Shown one piece after another: positions 32,099 to 40,554 of a stretch of DNA of 64,000 bases (positions are counted from its first letter, which is position 1; every line of letters starts with the position of its first letter). Origin of the DNA: Archangium lansingense (GTDB taxonomy: Bacteria > Myxococcota > Myxococcia > Myxococcales > Myxococcaceae); contig NZ_JAPNKA010000001.1 in assembly GCF_026626635.1 (NCBI RefSeq), forward strand, positions 13,332,001 to 13,396,000, written 5' to 3'. The position numbers and the translations under genes were made by a program. Under the pieces are notes generated by a model, which worked only from the letters and a program-made list of their open reading frames with translations, had not been told where the DNA came from and did no database searches.

Positions 32099-33430
32099 AT
32101 GATGCCAACCCTTGAAACATTCTCCACCTGGGCGGAGCAGGTGCTCAGTCCCCGCCTCGGACTGGGGCGGGCGCTCGTCCGAGTACCGCGTCAGGCGGGC
32201 GAGCCGCGCATCCACATGTTCAGCGTCGAGCCGGCATTGCTGGGTCCGCTGGAGAATCGCCCATCCCGGCAGGCCTGCGGAGGCGCGGGACTGACGCTCG
32301 AGGAGGCCAGGAGCTCCGCGGTGGGAGAGCTGCTCGAGGGGTACTGCGCCGCGTTCATGGATGCCGCGAGCACTGTCTTCGGCACGTACCGGGAGCTCAG
32401 CCGGCACCACGAGGTCCTCGAGCCCGGGCGGTTCGCGCTCTTCTCGGACCACCAATATGCAGGTCCGGGCTTTCCGTTCCAACGCTTCACGGAGGACACG
32501 CCCCTCTCCTGGGTATGGGGACGATCCCTGGTTCGGAGGAGGCCTGTCCTCCTTCCCGCCTCGCGCGTCTACATGCCCTCTCTCCAGCGACCAGGCGAAG
32601 CGGACCTCGGCCCGATCATCTCGACGGGCCTGGGCGCCGGCTCCTCACTGGAGCGCGCCATCCTCTCGGGTCTCTACGAATGCCTCGAGCGGGATGCCTT
32701 CACCCTCTTCTGGATGAACGACCTTCCCGTCCGTCGCATCCGGTTGCGAGGCGAGACGCCCACCGGCCGCATCTTCCGCGAGCGCTTCGCCGTCCCGGGC
32801 TACGAGTACCGGGCCTATGACCTCACCCTCGACCTCGGCGTGCCCACGACCTATGTCGTCCTGACCTGCCAGACTTGGCGTGGCCCGCTCCACGTGGTCG
32901 GGGCCGCTTCCCGGCTCGATGGCGACCAGGCAACCCTCAAGGCGCTCCTGGAAGCCGTCCAGGGGAGGCCCTACGTCCTGTGGCAGCTCGAACGGCACTC
33001 CGGCTGGAAGCCCGCGGCCGATTTCTCCAACGTCACCGACTTCTCGCTCTCCTGCATGCTGTACTCCGTGGTGGAGGAGCTCACGCCGCACCTGCTCGAG
33101 GTCGACCAGCGGGTGACCTCGGAGCTCGCTCTCGAAGACCTGCCGCGCTGGGAGGACACGAACCCCGCCACCGCGCTCGCCGAGCTCGTGCACCGGCTGG
33201 AAGTCCGGGGTTACGAGCTCGTGGTCGTCGACCTCACCACGCCAGACATCGAGTCGCTCGGGCTCAAGGTGGTTCGCGTGGTGACGCCCGAGCTCCAGCC
33301 GCTCCACGGCGACCATCGCTGGCCCTTCCTCGGGGGCAAGCGACTCCATGAGGTCCCCCTCCAGCTCGGATACCGGCACGAGCGCGCAAGCGAGGAACAG
33401 CTCACCCGCTATCCCCACCCATTCCCCTGA
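32099..33430 (+). CDS. YcaO-domain cyclodehydratase of the TOMM cluster
   Basis: 443 residues. The ATP-binding elements of YcaO are visible: GAGLTLEEARSSAVGELLEGY near 62-82 and STGLGAGSSLERAILSGLYECLERD near 175-199. The C-terminus ends TRYPHPFP, the Pro-rich tail used in azoline-forming YcaO enzymes. It phosphorylates backbone amide oxygens to drive Ser/Cys cyclisation of the precursor at 31860. No ThiF-like domain is fused; that part is the separate gene at 29264. Two adjacent ATGs (32099, 32102) are possible starts. Confidence 0.92.
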   Translation: MMPTLETFSTWAEQVLSPRLGLGRALVRVPRQAGEPRIHMFSVEPALLGPLENRPSRQACGGAGLTLEEARSSAVGELLEGYCAAFMDAASTVFGTYRELSRHHEVLEPGRFALFSDHQYAGPGFPFQRFTEDTPLSWVWGRSLVRRRPVLLPASRVYMPSLQRPGEADLGPIISTGLGAGSSLERAILSGLYECLERDAFTLFWMNDLPVRRIRLRGETPTGRIFRERFAVPGYEYRAYDLTLDLGVPTTYVVLTCQTWRGPLHVVGAASRLDGDQATLKALLEAVQGRPYVLWQLERHSGWKPAADFSNVTDFSLSCMLYSVVEELTPHLLEVDQRVTSELALEDLPRWEDTNPATALAELVHRLEVRGYELVVVDLTTPDIESLGLKVVRVVTPELQPLHGDHRWPFLGGKRLHEVPLQLGYRHERASEEQLTRYPHPFP

Positions 33431-33440
33431 GGTCACGGTG

Positions 33441-34283
33441 ATGAAACCCAGAGTCCGGCACATCCTCCAGGAATGGGAGCAGTCCCAGCAGCGGCGAGAA
33501 GCGCCCCCGAGCCTGCTCTTTCACGAAAACTCCAAACTCACCCGCCCGGGACTGGACGAGCTGGGCCGACGGATTGGACGCATCATGTCCGAGGGCCTCA
33601 CGAAGGAGCTCGCCAGGTCCTGGAAATGCTACCCCGGCCATCCGCAGGTCGAGCTGCCGCGAGCGAACCTGGTCCTGGAGCGCGGCCTCCAGGAGGTCAT
33701 CGTGGGCCGGCGCTCGCTTCGAGCGTTCGATCCCCACCGGCCCGTCACCCTCCAGGAGCTGGCCAACCTCCTGCAGCTCTCGTATGGCATCACAGGCAGG
33801 CTGGAGGATTCGGGGGGGACCCAGTACCTCCGGGCGATTCCCAGCGCCGGCGCGCTCTATCCGCTCGAGCTCTACCTGATGGTGCAGCGCGTCCAGGGGC
33901 TCGACCCGGGCCTGTACCATTACCGTGTCGCGCACCACGCCCTGGAGGCACTGGAGCTCGCGGACCAGTCCGAGAGCATGCAGCGGATGGAGCGCGAGTG
34001 GGGCATGGGCTCGGCCCCGGCTTTCTACCTCGTGGTCAGCGCCCTCTTCGCTCGCACGATGATCAAGTACCGGGAGCGCGGCTACCGGTTCATCCTCATG
34101 GAAGCCGGGATGCTCGGGCAGTGCGCGACCCTGCTGGCCGAATGCCAGCAGCTCCACTCCTGCATGATGGGGGGATGGCTCGATGATGAGCTCAACGGGC
34201 TCCTCGGGCTCGACGGCAGCTCCGAGTCGGTGGTCCACGTCATGTGTTTCGGGCGGGCTCCACGGGAGGACGCCCATGGATAG
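33441..34283 (+). CDS. SagB/ThcOx-type FMN dehydrogenase
   Basis: 280 residues, nitroreductase fold. VGRRSLRAFDPHRPVTLQEL, YLRAIPSAGALYPLELYL and the later GYRFILMEAGMLGQCATLLA segment match SagB/ThcOx enzymes, which oxidise azolines to azoles with FMN. GAGG lies 8 bases before ATG 33441, 10 bases after the YcaO stop. Together with YcaO and the ThiF-like protein this completes a BCD-type heterocycle synthetase. Confidence 0.92.
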   Translation: MKPRVRHILQEWEQSQQRREAPPSLLFHENSKLTRPGLDELGRRIGRIMSEGLTKELARSWKCYPGHPQVELPRANLVLERGLQEVIVGRRSLRAFDPHRPVTLQELANLLQLSYGITGRLEDSGGTQYLRAIPSAGALYPLELYLMVQRVQGLDPGLYHYRVAHHALEALELADQSESMQRMEREWGMGSAPAFYLVVSALFARTMIKYRERGYRFILMEAGMLGQCATLLAECQQLHSCMMGGWLDDELNGLLGLDGSSESVVHVMCFGRAPREDAHG

Positions 34284-35223
34284 GCTGGAGAGAACTCCAC
34301 CTGCCATCGAGGCGAGGGGGCTCGTCAAACGGTTTGGCGGCACGGTGGCCGTCGATGCTCTCGAGCTGCGTGTAGAGCAGGGCGAGTGCATGGGGCTGCT
34401 GGGTCCCAACGGCGCGGGCAAGAGCACCACCCTGGAGCTGCTCGAGGGACTCCAGCGGCCGACGGCGGGGACGGTGCGGCTATTCGGTCTGGAGTGGGGG
34501 AAGGATGCGGCACGGGTGCGCGCACGCATCGGCATCGCCCCGCAGGAGACGAGGTTCCACGGCAAGATGACGGTCTCCGAGACGCTCCAACTCTTCCGAG
34601 CCTTCTACCCGCGCGGCCTTCCCGTGGACGCGCTCCTCCAGCTCGTCGGGCTGGAGGAGAAACGCGGGGCCTATGCGATGAACCTGTCGGGAGGCCAGCA
34701 GCACAGGTTGTCACTCGCTACGGCGCTCGCGGGAGATCCGGAGCTCCTCTTCCTCGACGAGCCCACCGCGGGGTTGGATCCGCGCTCGCGCCAGGCCCTG
34801 TGGGACACCCTTGGGAGCCTCAAAGCCCAGGGACGGACGGTGGTGCTCACCACCCACTACCTGGAAGAGGCCCGTGCGCTCTGCGACCGGGTGGTCATCC
34901 TCGACAGGGGGCGCATCGTCGCCCAGGGCACGCCCGCCAAGCTGCTCGCCTCCCTCGGAGGTGGGCAGGTCATCGAGCTGGTGGCGAGCCCGGTGCCGAC
35001 CCCGGAGGTGTTCGCGGATCTCCCGGCGCTCCGGAGCCTCCGCCTCCACAGCGCCGGACTCACCCTCCACGTCGCGGAGCTGCAACCGGCCCTGTCCGGG
35101 CTACTCGAGAGGGTGCGCGCGCGGGGCCTCACGCTCCGGTCGCTCTCGACGCGGGAGGTGACGCTCGACGACGTGTTCCTTGCGTGCACTGGCCATGGCC
35201 TGGGGGAGGACACCCCCTCATGA
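34276..35223 (+). CDS. ABC transporter ATP-binding protein (TOMM export)
   Basis: 315 residues. Walker A is GPNGAGKST, the signature NLSGGQQHRLS, Walker B LLFLDEPTAGLDPRS, and the H-loop TTHYLEEA. A C-terminal extension of about 80 residues is usual for DrrA-like exporters. The start overlaps the SagB stop by 8 bases. It energises the permease at 35220, forming a DrrAB-like exporter that may also give self-immunity. Confidence 0.92.
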   Translation: MDRLERTPPAIEARGLVKRFGGTVAVDALELRVEQGECMGLLGPNGAGKSTTLELLEGLQRPTAGTVRLFGLEWGKDAARVRARIGIAPQETRFHGKMTVSETLQLFRAFYPRGLPVDALLQLVGLEEKRGAYAMNLSGGQQHRLSLATALAGDPELLFLDEPTAGLDPRSRQALWDTLGSLKAQGRTVVLTTHYLEEARALCDRVVILDRGRIVAQGTPAKLLASLGGGQVIELVASPVPTPEVFADLPALRSLRLHSAGLTLHVAELQPALSGLLERVRARGLTLRSLSTREVTLDDVFLACTGHGLGEDTPS

Positions 35224-35975
35224 CGAGACCCCGGCCCATGAGCCTCCTCTTCCTCCTCCGGGTCCGTTCCCTTCTGCGCGAGCCCTGGGCGCTCTTCTGG
35301 ACCTTTGGCTTTCCCCTGCTCATCGCGCTCACGCTCGGGCTCGCCTTCCGCGAGCGGACGTCATCCGCGCCCGGTCTCCGCTACATCGACTTCCTCATCC
35401 CCGGATTGATTGGCTACGGGCTCATGTCGGCGGGCATCTGGGGCGTGGGCTCGGTCATCCTGCAGTTGCGCACCGGGAAGATGCTTCAACGCCTGGCGGC
35501 CACGCCGATGAATCGCGGTCACTTCCTGCTCTCCTTCTTCGTCTGGCGTGGTGCGCTCGGTGTGGTGGAGATCCTTTTCCTGCTGGGAGTTTCCCGGTTG
35601 GTGTTCGGCGTCCGGGTCGCTGGCGACTTCCTGTCGTTCATCGTCTTCGGGCTGATGGGCTCTCTCTCCTTCGCGGGGATCTCCCTGTTGGCGGCCAGCC
35701 GTGCGCGGAATCTGGAGTCAGCCACCGGAGCGATGAACCTCACCAGCCTGGTGATGGGCTTCCTCTCCGGTGTCTTCTTCCCCGTGAGTCACTTTCCCGT
35801 GTGGATGCAGGCGATCGTGGAATGGATTCCATTGACCGCCCTCAATCAGGGCTTGCGCGACATCCTGGTGGACGGCGCGGGACTGCTCTCACTGTGGCGG
35901 GAGGCCCTGGTGCTCGGGATATGGGGCATCGCCTCGTTCCTCGTCACGCTGCGCACCTTCCGGTGGAGCTCATGA
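35220..35975 (+). CDS. ABC-2 type permease (TOMM export)
   Basis: 251 residues with six hydrophobic helices, of the ABC2_membrane family. The segment RLAATPMNRGHFLLS is the usual cytoplasmic motif and MGFLSGVFFPVSHFPVWMQ is typical near the C-terminus. The ATG overlaps the ATPase stop (ATGA). It is the last gene of the rightward arm; an export and immunity role is inferred. Confidence 0.9.
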   Translation: MTRPRPMSLLFLLRVRSLLREPWALFWTFGFPLLIALTLGLAFRERTSSAPGLRYIDFLIPGLIGYGLMSAGIWGVGSVILQLRTGKMLQRLAATPMNRGHFLLSFFVWRGALGVVEILFLLGVSRLVFGVRVAGDFLSFIVFGLMGSLSFAGISLLAASRARNLESATGAMNLTSLVMGFLSGVFFPVSHFPVWMQAIVEWIPLTALNQGLRDILVDGAGLLSLWREALVLGIWGIASFLVTLRTFRWSS

Positions 35976-36136
35976 AGGAGCGCGGCACCCTATATCGGCA
36001 CAGCACCACATAAGGCCGCGGGAGCATCGCGCCTCACGCGGACCTCGTCTTCCACCTGCCGCCGGCCACCTGGGCGGTTCGCTGAGCCAACGACAGGGGC
36101 GTGCTCCAGGGCCGGGTCCCACGTGTGGAGTGGAGC

Positions 36137-36679
36137 TCAGGCCACCTTGGGGAAGTCCACCTCGGTGCCGGCGACCACGTTGAGGTAGTTGGTGAGCACG
36201 TTCTGAGCGACCGCGGTGACGACTTCGACGAGCTCCGCGTCCGTGAGGCCCGCCTGGCGAGCGGCAACGAGCTGCTTCCCCGTATCCGCTCCGTGCGTGC
36301 GCACGATGGCCAGCGCCAGGTCGAGGATGGCCTGCTCGCGCGGATTGGCCGCGCGGCCGGAGCGGAAACCGGCGAGCTCATCGGCCGGGACGCCCTGAAG
36401 CTTGCCCAGCGCCGTGTGCGCCGACAGGCAGTAGGTGCAGCCGTTGGCCTGGGCCACGGCGATGGCGATGGCCTCCTGGGTGCGCCCCGGCAGCGAGGCC
36501 TTCCCCATCGCGCCGAAGTAGCCGGCCACCGCCTCGAGCGCCGCGGGCGAGTGGGCGAACGTCGAGAACATCTTCGGCACGCCGCCGAACTTCACCTTGA
36601 GGGCCTCCAGCGTGGGCTTGGAGGCCTCGGGGGTGGTGGCGGGGGTGACGGGGGCAATGGCAATGGCGCTCTGGGACAT
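36137..36679 (-). CDS. Carboxymuconolactone decarboxylase-family (AhpD-like) peroxidase
   Basis: 180 residues. The redox motif is NGCTYCLSAHTA, the CxxC plus His arrangement of AhpD-like alkylhydroperoxidases. A disordered N-terminal 20 residues precede the all-helical domain. A near-consensus promoter (36752-36780) lies 70-100 bases upstream, and the divergent MarR gene is the likely regulator. Peroxide or organic hydroperoxide reduction is expected. Confidence 0.9.
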   Translation of the reverse strand: MSQSAIAIAPVTPATTPEASKPTLEALKVKFGGVPKMFSTFAHSPAALEAVAGYFGAMGKASLPGRTQEAIAIAVAQANGCTYCLSAHTALGKLQGVPADELAGFRSGRAANPREQAILDLALAIVRTHGADTGKQLVAARQAGLTDAELVEVVTAVAQNVLTNYLNVVAGTEVDFPKVA

Positions 36680-36751
36680 GACGTTACTCCTGGATGGAGA
36701 GCGGTCGGGGCCAGGGAGGTCTCGGCCGGTCAATTGGTTTCGACACGACAC

Positions 36752-36780
36752 TAAATAGGAGCCGTGGACTTTCTTGTCAA
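36752..36780 (-). promoter_or_regulatory. Sigma-70-type promoter for the AhpD-like gene
   Basis: On the minus strand TTGACA (36780-36775), a 17-base spacer and TATTTA (36757-36752) form a near-consensus housekeeping promoter, unusual in such GC-rich DNA. It points to the AhpD-like gene, giving a leader of about 65 bases. Confidence 0.6.
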
Positions 36781-36803
36781 GATGGTTCGGCCTCGATACC
36801 TTC

Positions 36804-37376
36804 ATGCCTATGAGTGCTGAATCTCTGTACACGCTGCTCGAGCGCATCTCGAACCTGCTGCGCAACGAGGAGCGCGCCGTGGGGCAGGAGCATGGGCTAC
36901 AACCGGTGCACTTGCAGGCGTTGCACTACCTCTCGGTGTGCAACCGCTACAGCAACACACCCGCGGGGCTTACGGAGTACCTGGGCCTCACCAAGGGGAC
37001 GGTGTCGCAGACGATTGCGTTGCTGGAAGGCAAGGGGCTGCTCGAGAAAGAAAGCAGCAGCACGGATCGCCGCGTCACCCATCTCCATCTGACGGGGGAG
37101 GGCCGAGCCCTGCTCGGGACGCTGCTGCCTCCCGCCCTCTTCTCCCGCACCCTCGAGGGGCTGCCAGACGGTGGCCGCGGGCTGGAGGCCTCGCTGACGG
37201 GCCTGCTCCGGGCCCTGCTGGTCACGCACGCTCAGCCGAGTTTCGGAGTGTGTGCATCCTGCCGCCACTTCCAGCGGGAGCCGCAGGGCCGCTTCCGCTG
37301 CGGGTTGACTCAGGAGCCCCTCAGCCGAGCGGACAGCGCGCTGCTGTGCCGGGAGCACTCGGCCCCGGACGTTTGA
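36804..37376 (+). CDS. MarR-family regulator with C-terminal Cys cluster
   Basis: 190 residues (ATG 36810 is an alternative). The winged helix is NTPAGLTEYLGLTKGTVSQT with STDRRVTHLHLTGEG. The C-terminal tail carries CASCRHFQREPQGRFRCG and LLCREH, four Cys and two His that could bind zinc or sense redox state. It is divergent from the AhpD-like peroxidase, so oxidant-responsive control of that gene is a reasonable inference. Confidence 0.88.
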   Translation: MPMSAESLYTLLERISNLLRNEERAVGQEHGLQPVHLQALHYLSVCNRYSNTPAGLTEYLGLTKGTVSQTIALLEGKGLLEKESSSTDRRVTHLHLTGEGRALLGTLLPPALFSRTLEGLPDGGRGLEASLTGLLRALLVTHAQPSFGVCASCRHFQREPQGRFRCGLTQEPLSRADSALLCREHSAPDV

Positions 37377-37552
37377 CACCTCTCGGCGGAAAATTGCCGG
37401 GCTGACGGTCACGGCGTCCTGACAGGGATGTCAGAGCGGGCGGTGTTTGGAGCCCCCCCCAGCGCGTGAAACCCGCGAAATGTCTAGGATTGGATTCTGG
37501 CCTGTCCATTGCTGGAGAATGCAGACCTGACCCCGCTCTAGGAGGCGACTGA

Positions 37553-39010
37553 ATGAAGATGAAATTCTGGGTGACTGGGACCGTGGCACTTGCACTGGGC
37601 GCCGTGGGATGCCAGCCGCCAGCACCCGAGCCGGAGGATGTGGCCGAGGTAACCGCCAAGCGTTCCGGCGACCTCGTCCGAAACCTTGGCTCCAGCATGC
37701 GGACGCTGAGCAACCTCTCGGCCCTCAAGATGCTGACCGACGTGGCGTCCAGCGTCGGCGGTGCCGGCAACGTGAGTGGCGGCCTCCAGGGCATGTCCAT
37801 CACCCGCCTGGCCGAGGAGAGCCCGCTGCCGGTGCCGGGCGTTCCGGATGAGGTCACCTCGCAGGCGCAGGCCGCGCTGGTGGAGAAGTACCTGCGTGAG
37901 CGCATCTTCATCGAGGCCAACGTAGAGGAGACCCAGGGCAGCTCCACCACGTTCCGCATCACGGGCGAGGATCTGTGCACGGATGGCTCGAAGCCGGCGG
38001 CCCCCGAGTGCGTGGCCGAGGTGGACAAGTACGAGCTGCGCATCCGCGCCACCAACAAGGGGGATGAGAAGCTGGAACTGGAGCTGCTCTTTGGCCCCAA
38101 CCGTGCCGAGCCCCTCTCCCTCTCCTTCACGGACGTGCGGGTCGGCCTGACTGTCGACCTGGGCGGCGTCAAGGACACGGTGACTCACCTGAGCCCCGCG
38201 ACGAAGCTGCCTCGGGTGATGGTGGGTCGGGTGGAGCTGGCCCTGACGAGCAGGGGACCGCAGGACCTGGAGTTCCAGACGTCCATCCTGGATGCGCTGA
38301 GCGTCGAGTGGGACACGGTGTCGGGCACGTATGCCTTCAGCTCCGCGAAGGCCACGCCCCTGACCGAGCTGAAGGTGTGGCAGATGAATGGGGCGAACTG
38401 GGCCCGCGTCGCCCTGAACCTGGGCACCACCGAGATTCGTGCTCCGTACAGCGGCACCAAGCCCGAGTTCGCCGGCAAGCCGTATGTGGGCTCGCTGTCC
38501 GGCCTGTCGTTCGCGATGGAGGCCCAGGAGGGCAGCGAGGCGCTCACCATCGCGCACCTCGGCCTGGGCGAGGCGCAGAGCTATGTGGCCGTGGGGGACC
38601 ACAAGCTCGTCACCGTGGACCTCAACGCGCTGTCCGGCCGGCATTTCGACCTGAACGTCTCGAAGGGGACGGATGGACGGGCGGTGCTGAGCGTGCGGCC
38701 TGAGTTCGACCTCTCCGTGTTCACCGATATGGAGCCGGTGTACGAGGATGAGGCAGGCGGGCAGCCCACCAGCAACCTCAGGACGAACTTCAATGTGCGG
38801 CTGAGCGGCGGCGACGCCCCGAGCGTGCGCCCGGTGCCCGCCAACGAGTCGACGGGCTTCCCCGGCGGCCTGCAGGTGGTGTCGGGTGAGCTGTCGGTGA
38901 CGGTCAACGACTCGCGGGTGAGCGTACCGGCCACCAGGTGCCTGGTGAAGGAAAGCACCACCAGCGAGTCCACCTCGGGCGTTGGCTTCGAGGCGCGCGA
39001 CTGCCAGTAG
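37553..39010 (+). CDS. Large lipoprotein of unknown function
   Basis: 485 residues. AGGAGG precedes the ATG, and the signal peptide ends ALGAVGC, a clear lipobox. The rest is soluble, rich in beta-strand-like patterns, with no recognised motif; a few Cys pairs (DLCTDGSKPAAPECV and the C-terminal TRCLV...DC) could form disulfides. It stands alone between the MarR gene and a convergent hydrolase with a strong shared terminator. Probably an outer-membrane lipoprotein restricted to myxobacteria; function unknown. Confidence 0.8.
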   Translation: MKMKFWVTGTVALALGAVGCQPPAPEPEDVAEVTAKRSGDLVRNLGSSMRTLSNLSALKMLTDVASSVGGAGNVSGGLQGMSITRLAEESPLPVPGVPDEVTSQAQAALVEKYLRERIFIEANVEETQGSSTTFRITGEDLCTDGSKPAAPECVAEVDKYELRIRATNKGDEKLELELLFGPNRAEPLSLSFTDVRVGLTVDLGGVKDTVTHLSPATKLPRVMVGRVELALTSRGPQDLEFQTSILDALSVEWDTVSGTYAFSSAKATPLTELKVWQMNGANWARVALNLGTTEIRAPYSGTKPEFAGKPYVGSLSGLSFAMEAQEGSEALTIAHLGLGEAQSYVAVGDHKLVTVDLNALSGRHFDLNVSKGTDGRAVLSVRPEFDLSVFTDMEPVYEDEAGGQPTSNLRTNFNVRLSGGDAPSVRPVPANESTGFPGGLQVVSGELSVTVNDSRVSVPATRCLVKESTTSESTSGVGFEARDCQ

Positions 39011-39032
39011 ACTGCCAGTCAGAAGTGAGTAG

Positions 39033-39076
39033 CGCACGGGCGGGTGGGGAGCGGGGGCTCCTCGCCCGCCCGTGTG
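39033..39076. terminator. Bidirectional hairpin terminator
   Basis: CACGGGCGGG (39035-39044) pairs perfectly with CCCGCCCGTG (39065-39074), and an inner GGGAGC/GCTCC stem can stack on it. It lies between the converging lipoprotein and hydrolase genes. No T-run is present, common in myxobacteria. Confidence 0.6.
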
Positions 39077-39092
39077 CGTTCCGCCCCGGTGC

Positions 39093-39953
39093 TCAGAGGT
39101 TCTGGATGAAGCTGGCAATCAGGTCGGCGCAGAGCTGCGGTGCCTCGTGCTGCGGGCCATGGCCCATCTGCGGGAACGCCATCAGGTGCACCGACTTCGT
39201 CTGCGGCGTCAGGTCGAACCAGTTCTCGACCGGGAAGACGATTTCCTGATCCCCGGAGATGACCAGCGTGGGGATGTTGGTCGTCTTGAGGAAGTCGCGG
39301 TAGCCGTTGTCATCCACGAAGACATCCTCGCTCCTGGTCTCGGCCAGCATCCTCATGACGGTGTCGATGGGGATGGCCGGACTGGTATCCGTGGTGCGCG
39401 CCGCGATGCGGTGGTGGGAAGCCACCGCGGCGGCGCGGGACTTCTCCGACTCTGGATGGAAGAACAGCACGGTCTCATCATCCAGGTCGTTCACCGGCTT
39501 CAAGGCGCGCTCGTAGAAGATGGGCTTCGCCGGCAAGCGCACCTTGCCTGGCGGCGTGGTGCCAATCAGGAGGGTCTTGATGACGCGCTCGGGGTGCAGG
39601 CGCGCCACGATCTGCGCCGCGATTCCACCCAGCGACCAGCCGCCGATGACGAAGCGCTCCAGGCCGAGCGCGTCGGCCAGGTCGACGGCGTCCTGCGCCA
39701 ACCTCGTGCGCACATAGCTGGGCGTACCGGTCGACTGGCCCAGGCCTGAATAGTCGAAGGTGATGACGCGATGGCGGGCCGCCAGCGCATCGAGGAAGGC
39801 GGGGTCCCACGAATCCAGGATGCCGCGAAACCGCAGGCACAGGATGATGGGCACTCCCTTGCCGAGCTCGCGGTAGGCGAGGCGGCGGCCCTTCACCTCG
39901 ACGAAGCGGGTGGGCGTGTTGACGGCGGTAGCGACGGTGGAAGGCGTATCCAT
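39093..39953 (-). CDS. Alpha/beta-fold hydrolase
   Basis: 286 residues. FDYSGLGQS, the nucleophile elbow GGWSLGG, an acid in VISGDQEIVFP and the His in MGHGPQHE define the triad. ATG 39953 is used because GGGAGA sits upstream. The oxyanion region is unusual: ILCLRFRGILDSWDP replaces the common HGxxxS. It resembles 3-oxoadipate enol-lactonase-like or esterase-like hydrolases. It is monocistronic; substrate unknown. Confidence 0.87.
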   Translation of the reverse strand: MDTPSTVATAVNTPTRFVEVKGRRLAYRELGKGVPIILCLRFRGILDSWDPAFLDALAARHRVITFDYSGLGQSTGTPSYVRTRLAQDAVDLADALGLERFVIGGWSLGGIAAQIVARLHPERVIKTLLIGTTPPGKVRLPAKPIFYERALKPVNDLDDETVLFFHPESEKSRAAAVASHHRIAARTTDTSPAIPIDTVMRMLAETRSEDVFVDDNGYRDFLKTTNIPTLVISGDQEIVFPVENWFDLTPQTKSVHLMAFPQMGHGPQHEAPQLCADLIASFIQNL

Positions 39954-40121
39954 GGAATCGGTCTCCCTTGGGGTCGGTGCGAAGGCGGACATGCGGCGGC
40001 TTCACCTTAACGAAGAGCACAAGACGGATGGGAGGCGCTGTTGAAGGATGAGGCCAAGACGCCTCGAAGTCTCTATCCTCCCCTCGGCGGTCCCCCCTAC
40101 GTTCCTGCTCGAGGCGCCAGG

Positions 40122-40532
40122 ATGCTGGTCATTCGTGATGTGCAGCTCGCGGCCTTCCAGCGAGTAAAAGACGAGGAGTTCGCTCGATGGACGGCGGAGC
40201 AGCTCCGGCTCACCGCCCCGGAGCTCGCCACCCCACTGCCCGATGAGCAGCTTCTCGGTCGCATCCTGCGGACCGTCGATATCGGGCGGGGATTCGGGCT
40301 CCGAGCCCCGCTGCTGTTGCTGCGGTTCTCCCTGCTGGCCCTGCGGCACGGGCCCAACGTCCACCGACATGCCCAGGTCCAAGCCATCCTGGAGAACCCG
40401 AGGCTGACGCCCGAGACGCGCCTCGACCGGCTCGAAGGGCTTCCGCCCGAGTTCTGGCAATCCCTCGCTGTAAACCAGGGCTCCCATGCGTGGGGTCCCA
40501 TCGACGCAGGAACCGGCAACTCGCCGGCTTGA
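40122..40532 (+). CDS. Small protein of a kind associated with type VI secretion, partner of the metzincin
   Basis: 136 residues from ATG 40122; homology starts at MLVIRDVQLAAFQRVKDEEF. It resembles small helical proteins (VIRDxQMxxF start, a middle hydrophobic segment, and a closing AILENPxLxPxxRxDRL) often found beside type VI secretion effectors. It ends 22 bases before the 875-residue metallopeptidase. A chaperone or adaptor role for that protein is inferred from context only; no VgrG, PAAR or tail genes are in the window. Confidence 0.6.
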   Translation: MLVIRDVQLAAFQRVKDEEFARWTAEQLRLTAPELATPLPDEQLLGRILRTVDIGRGFGLRAPLLLLRFSLLALRHGPNVHRHAQVQAILENPRLTPETRLDRLEGLPPEFWQSLAVNQGSHAWGPIDAGTGNSPA

Positions 40533-40554
40533 GCGGCGCCGAAGAGAGACAGAC

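Noticed and set aside
37538..39118. 526-residue frame opposite the large lipoprotein gene
   Set aside because: The plus strand has a ribosome site, a lipobox and sensible composition; the opposite frame is a GC-driven shadow.
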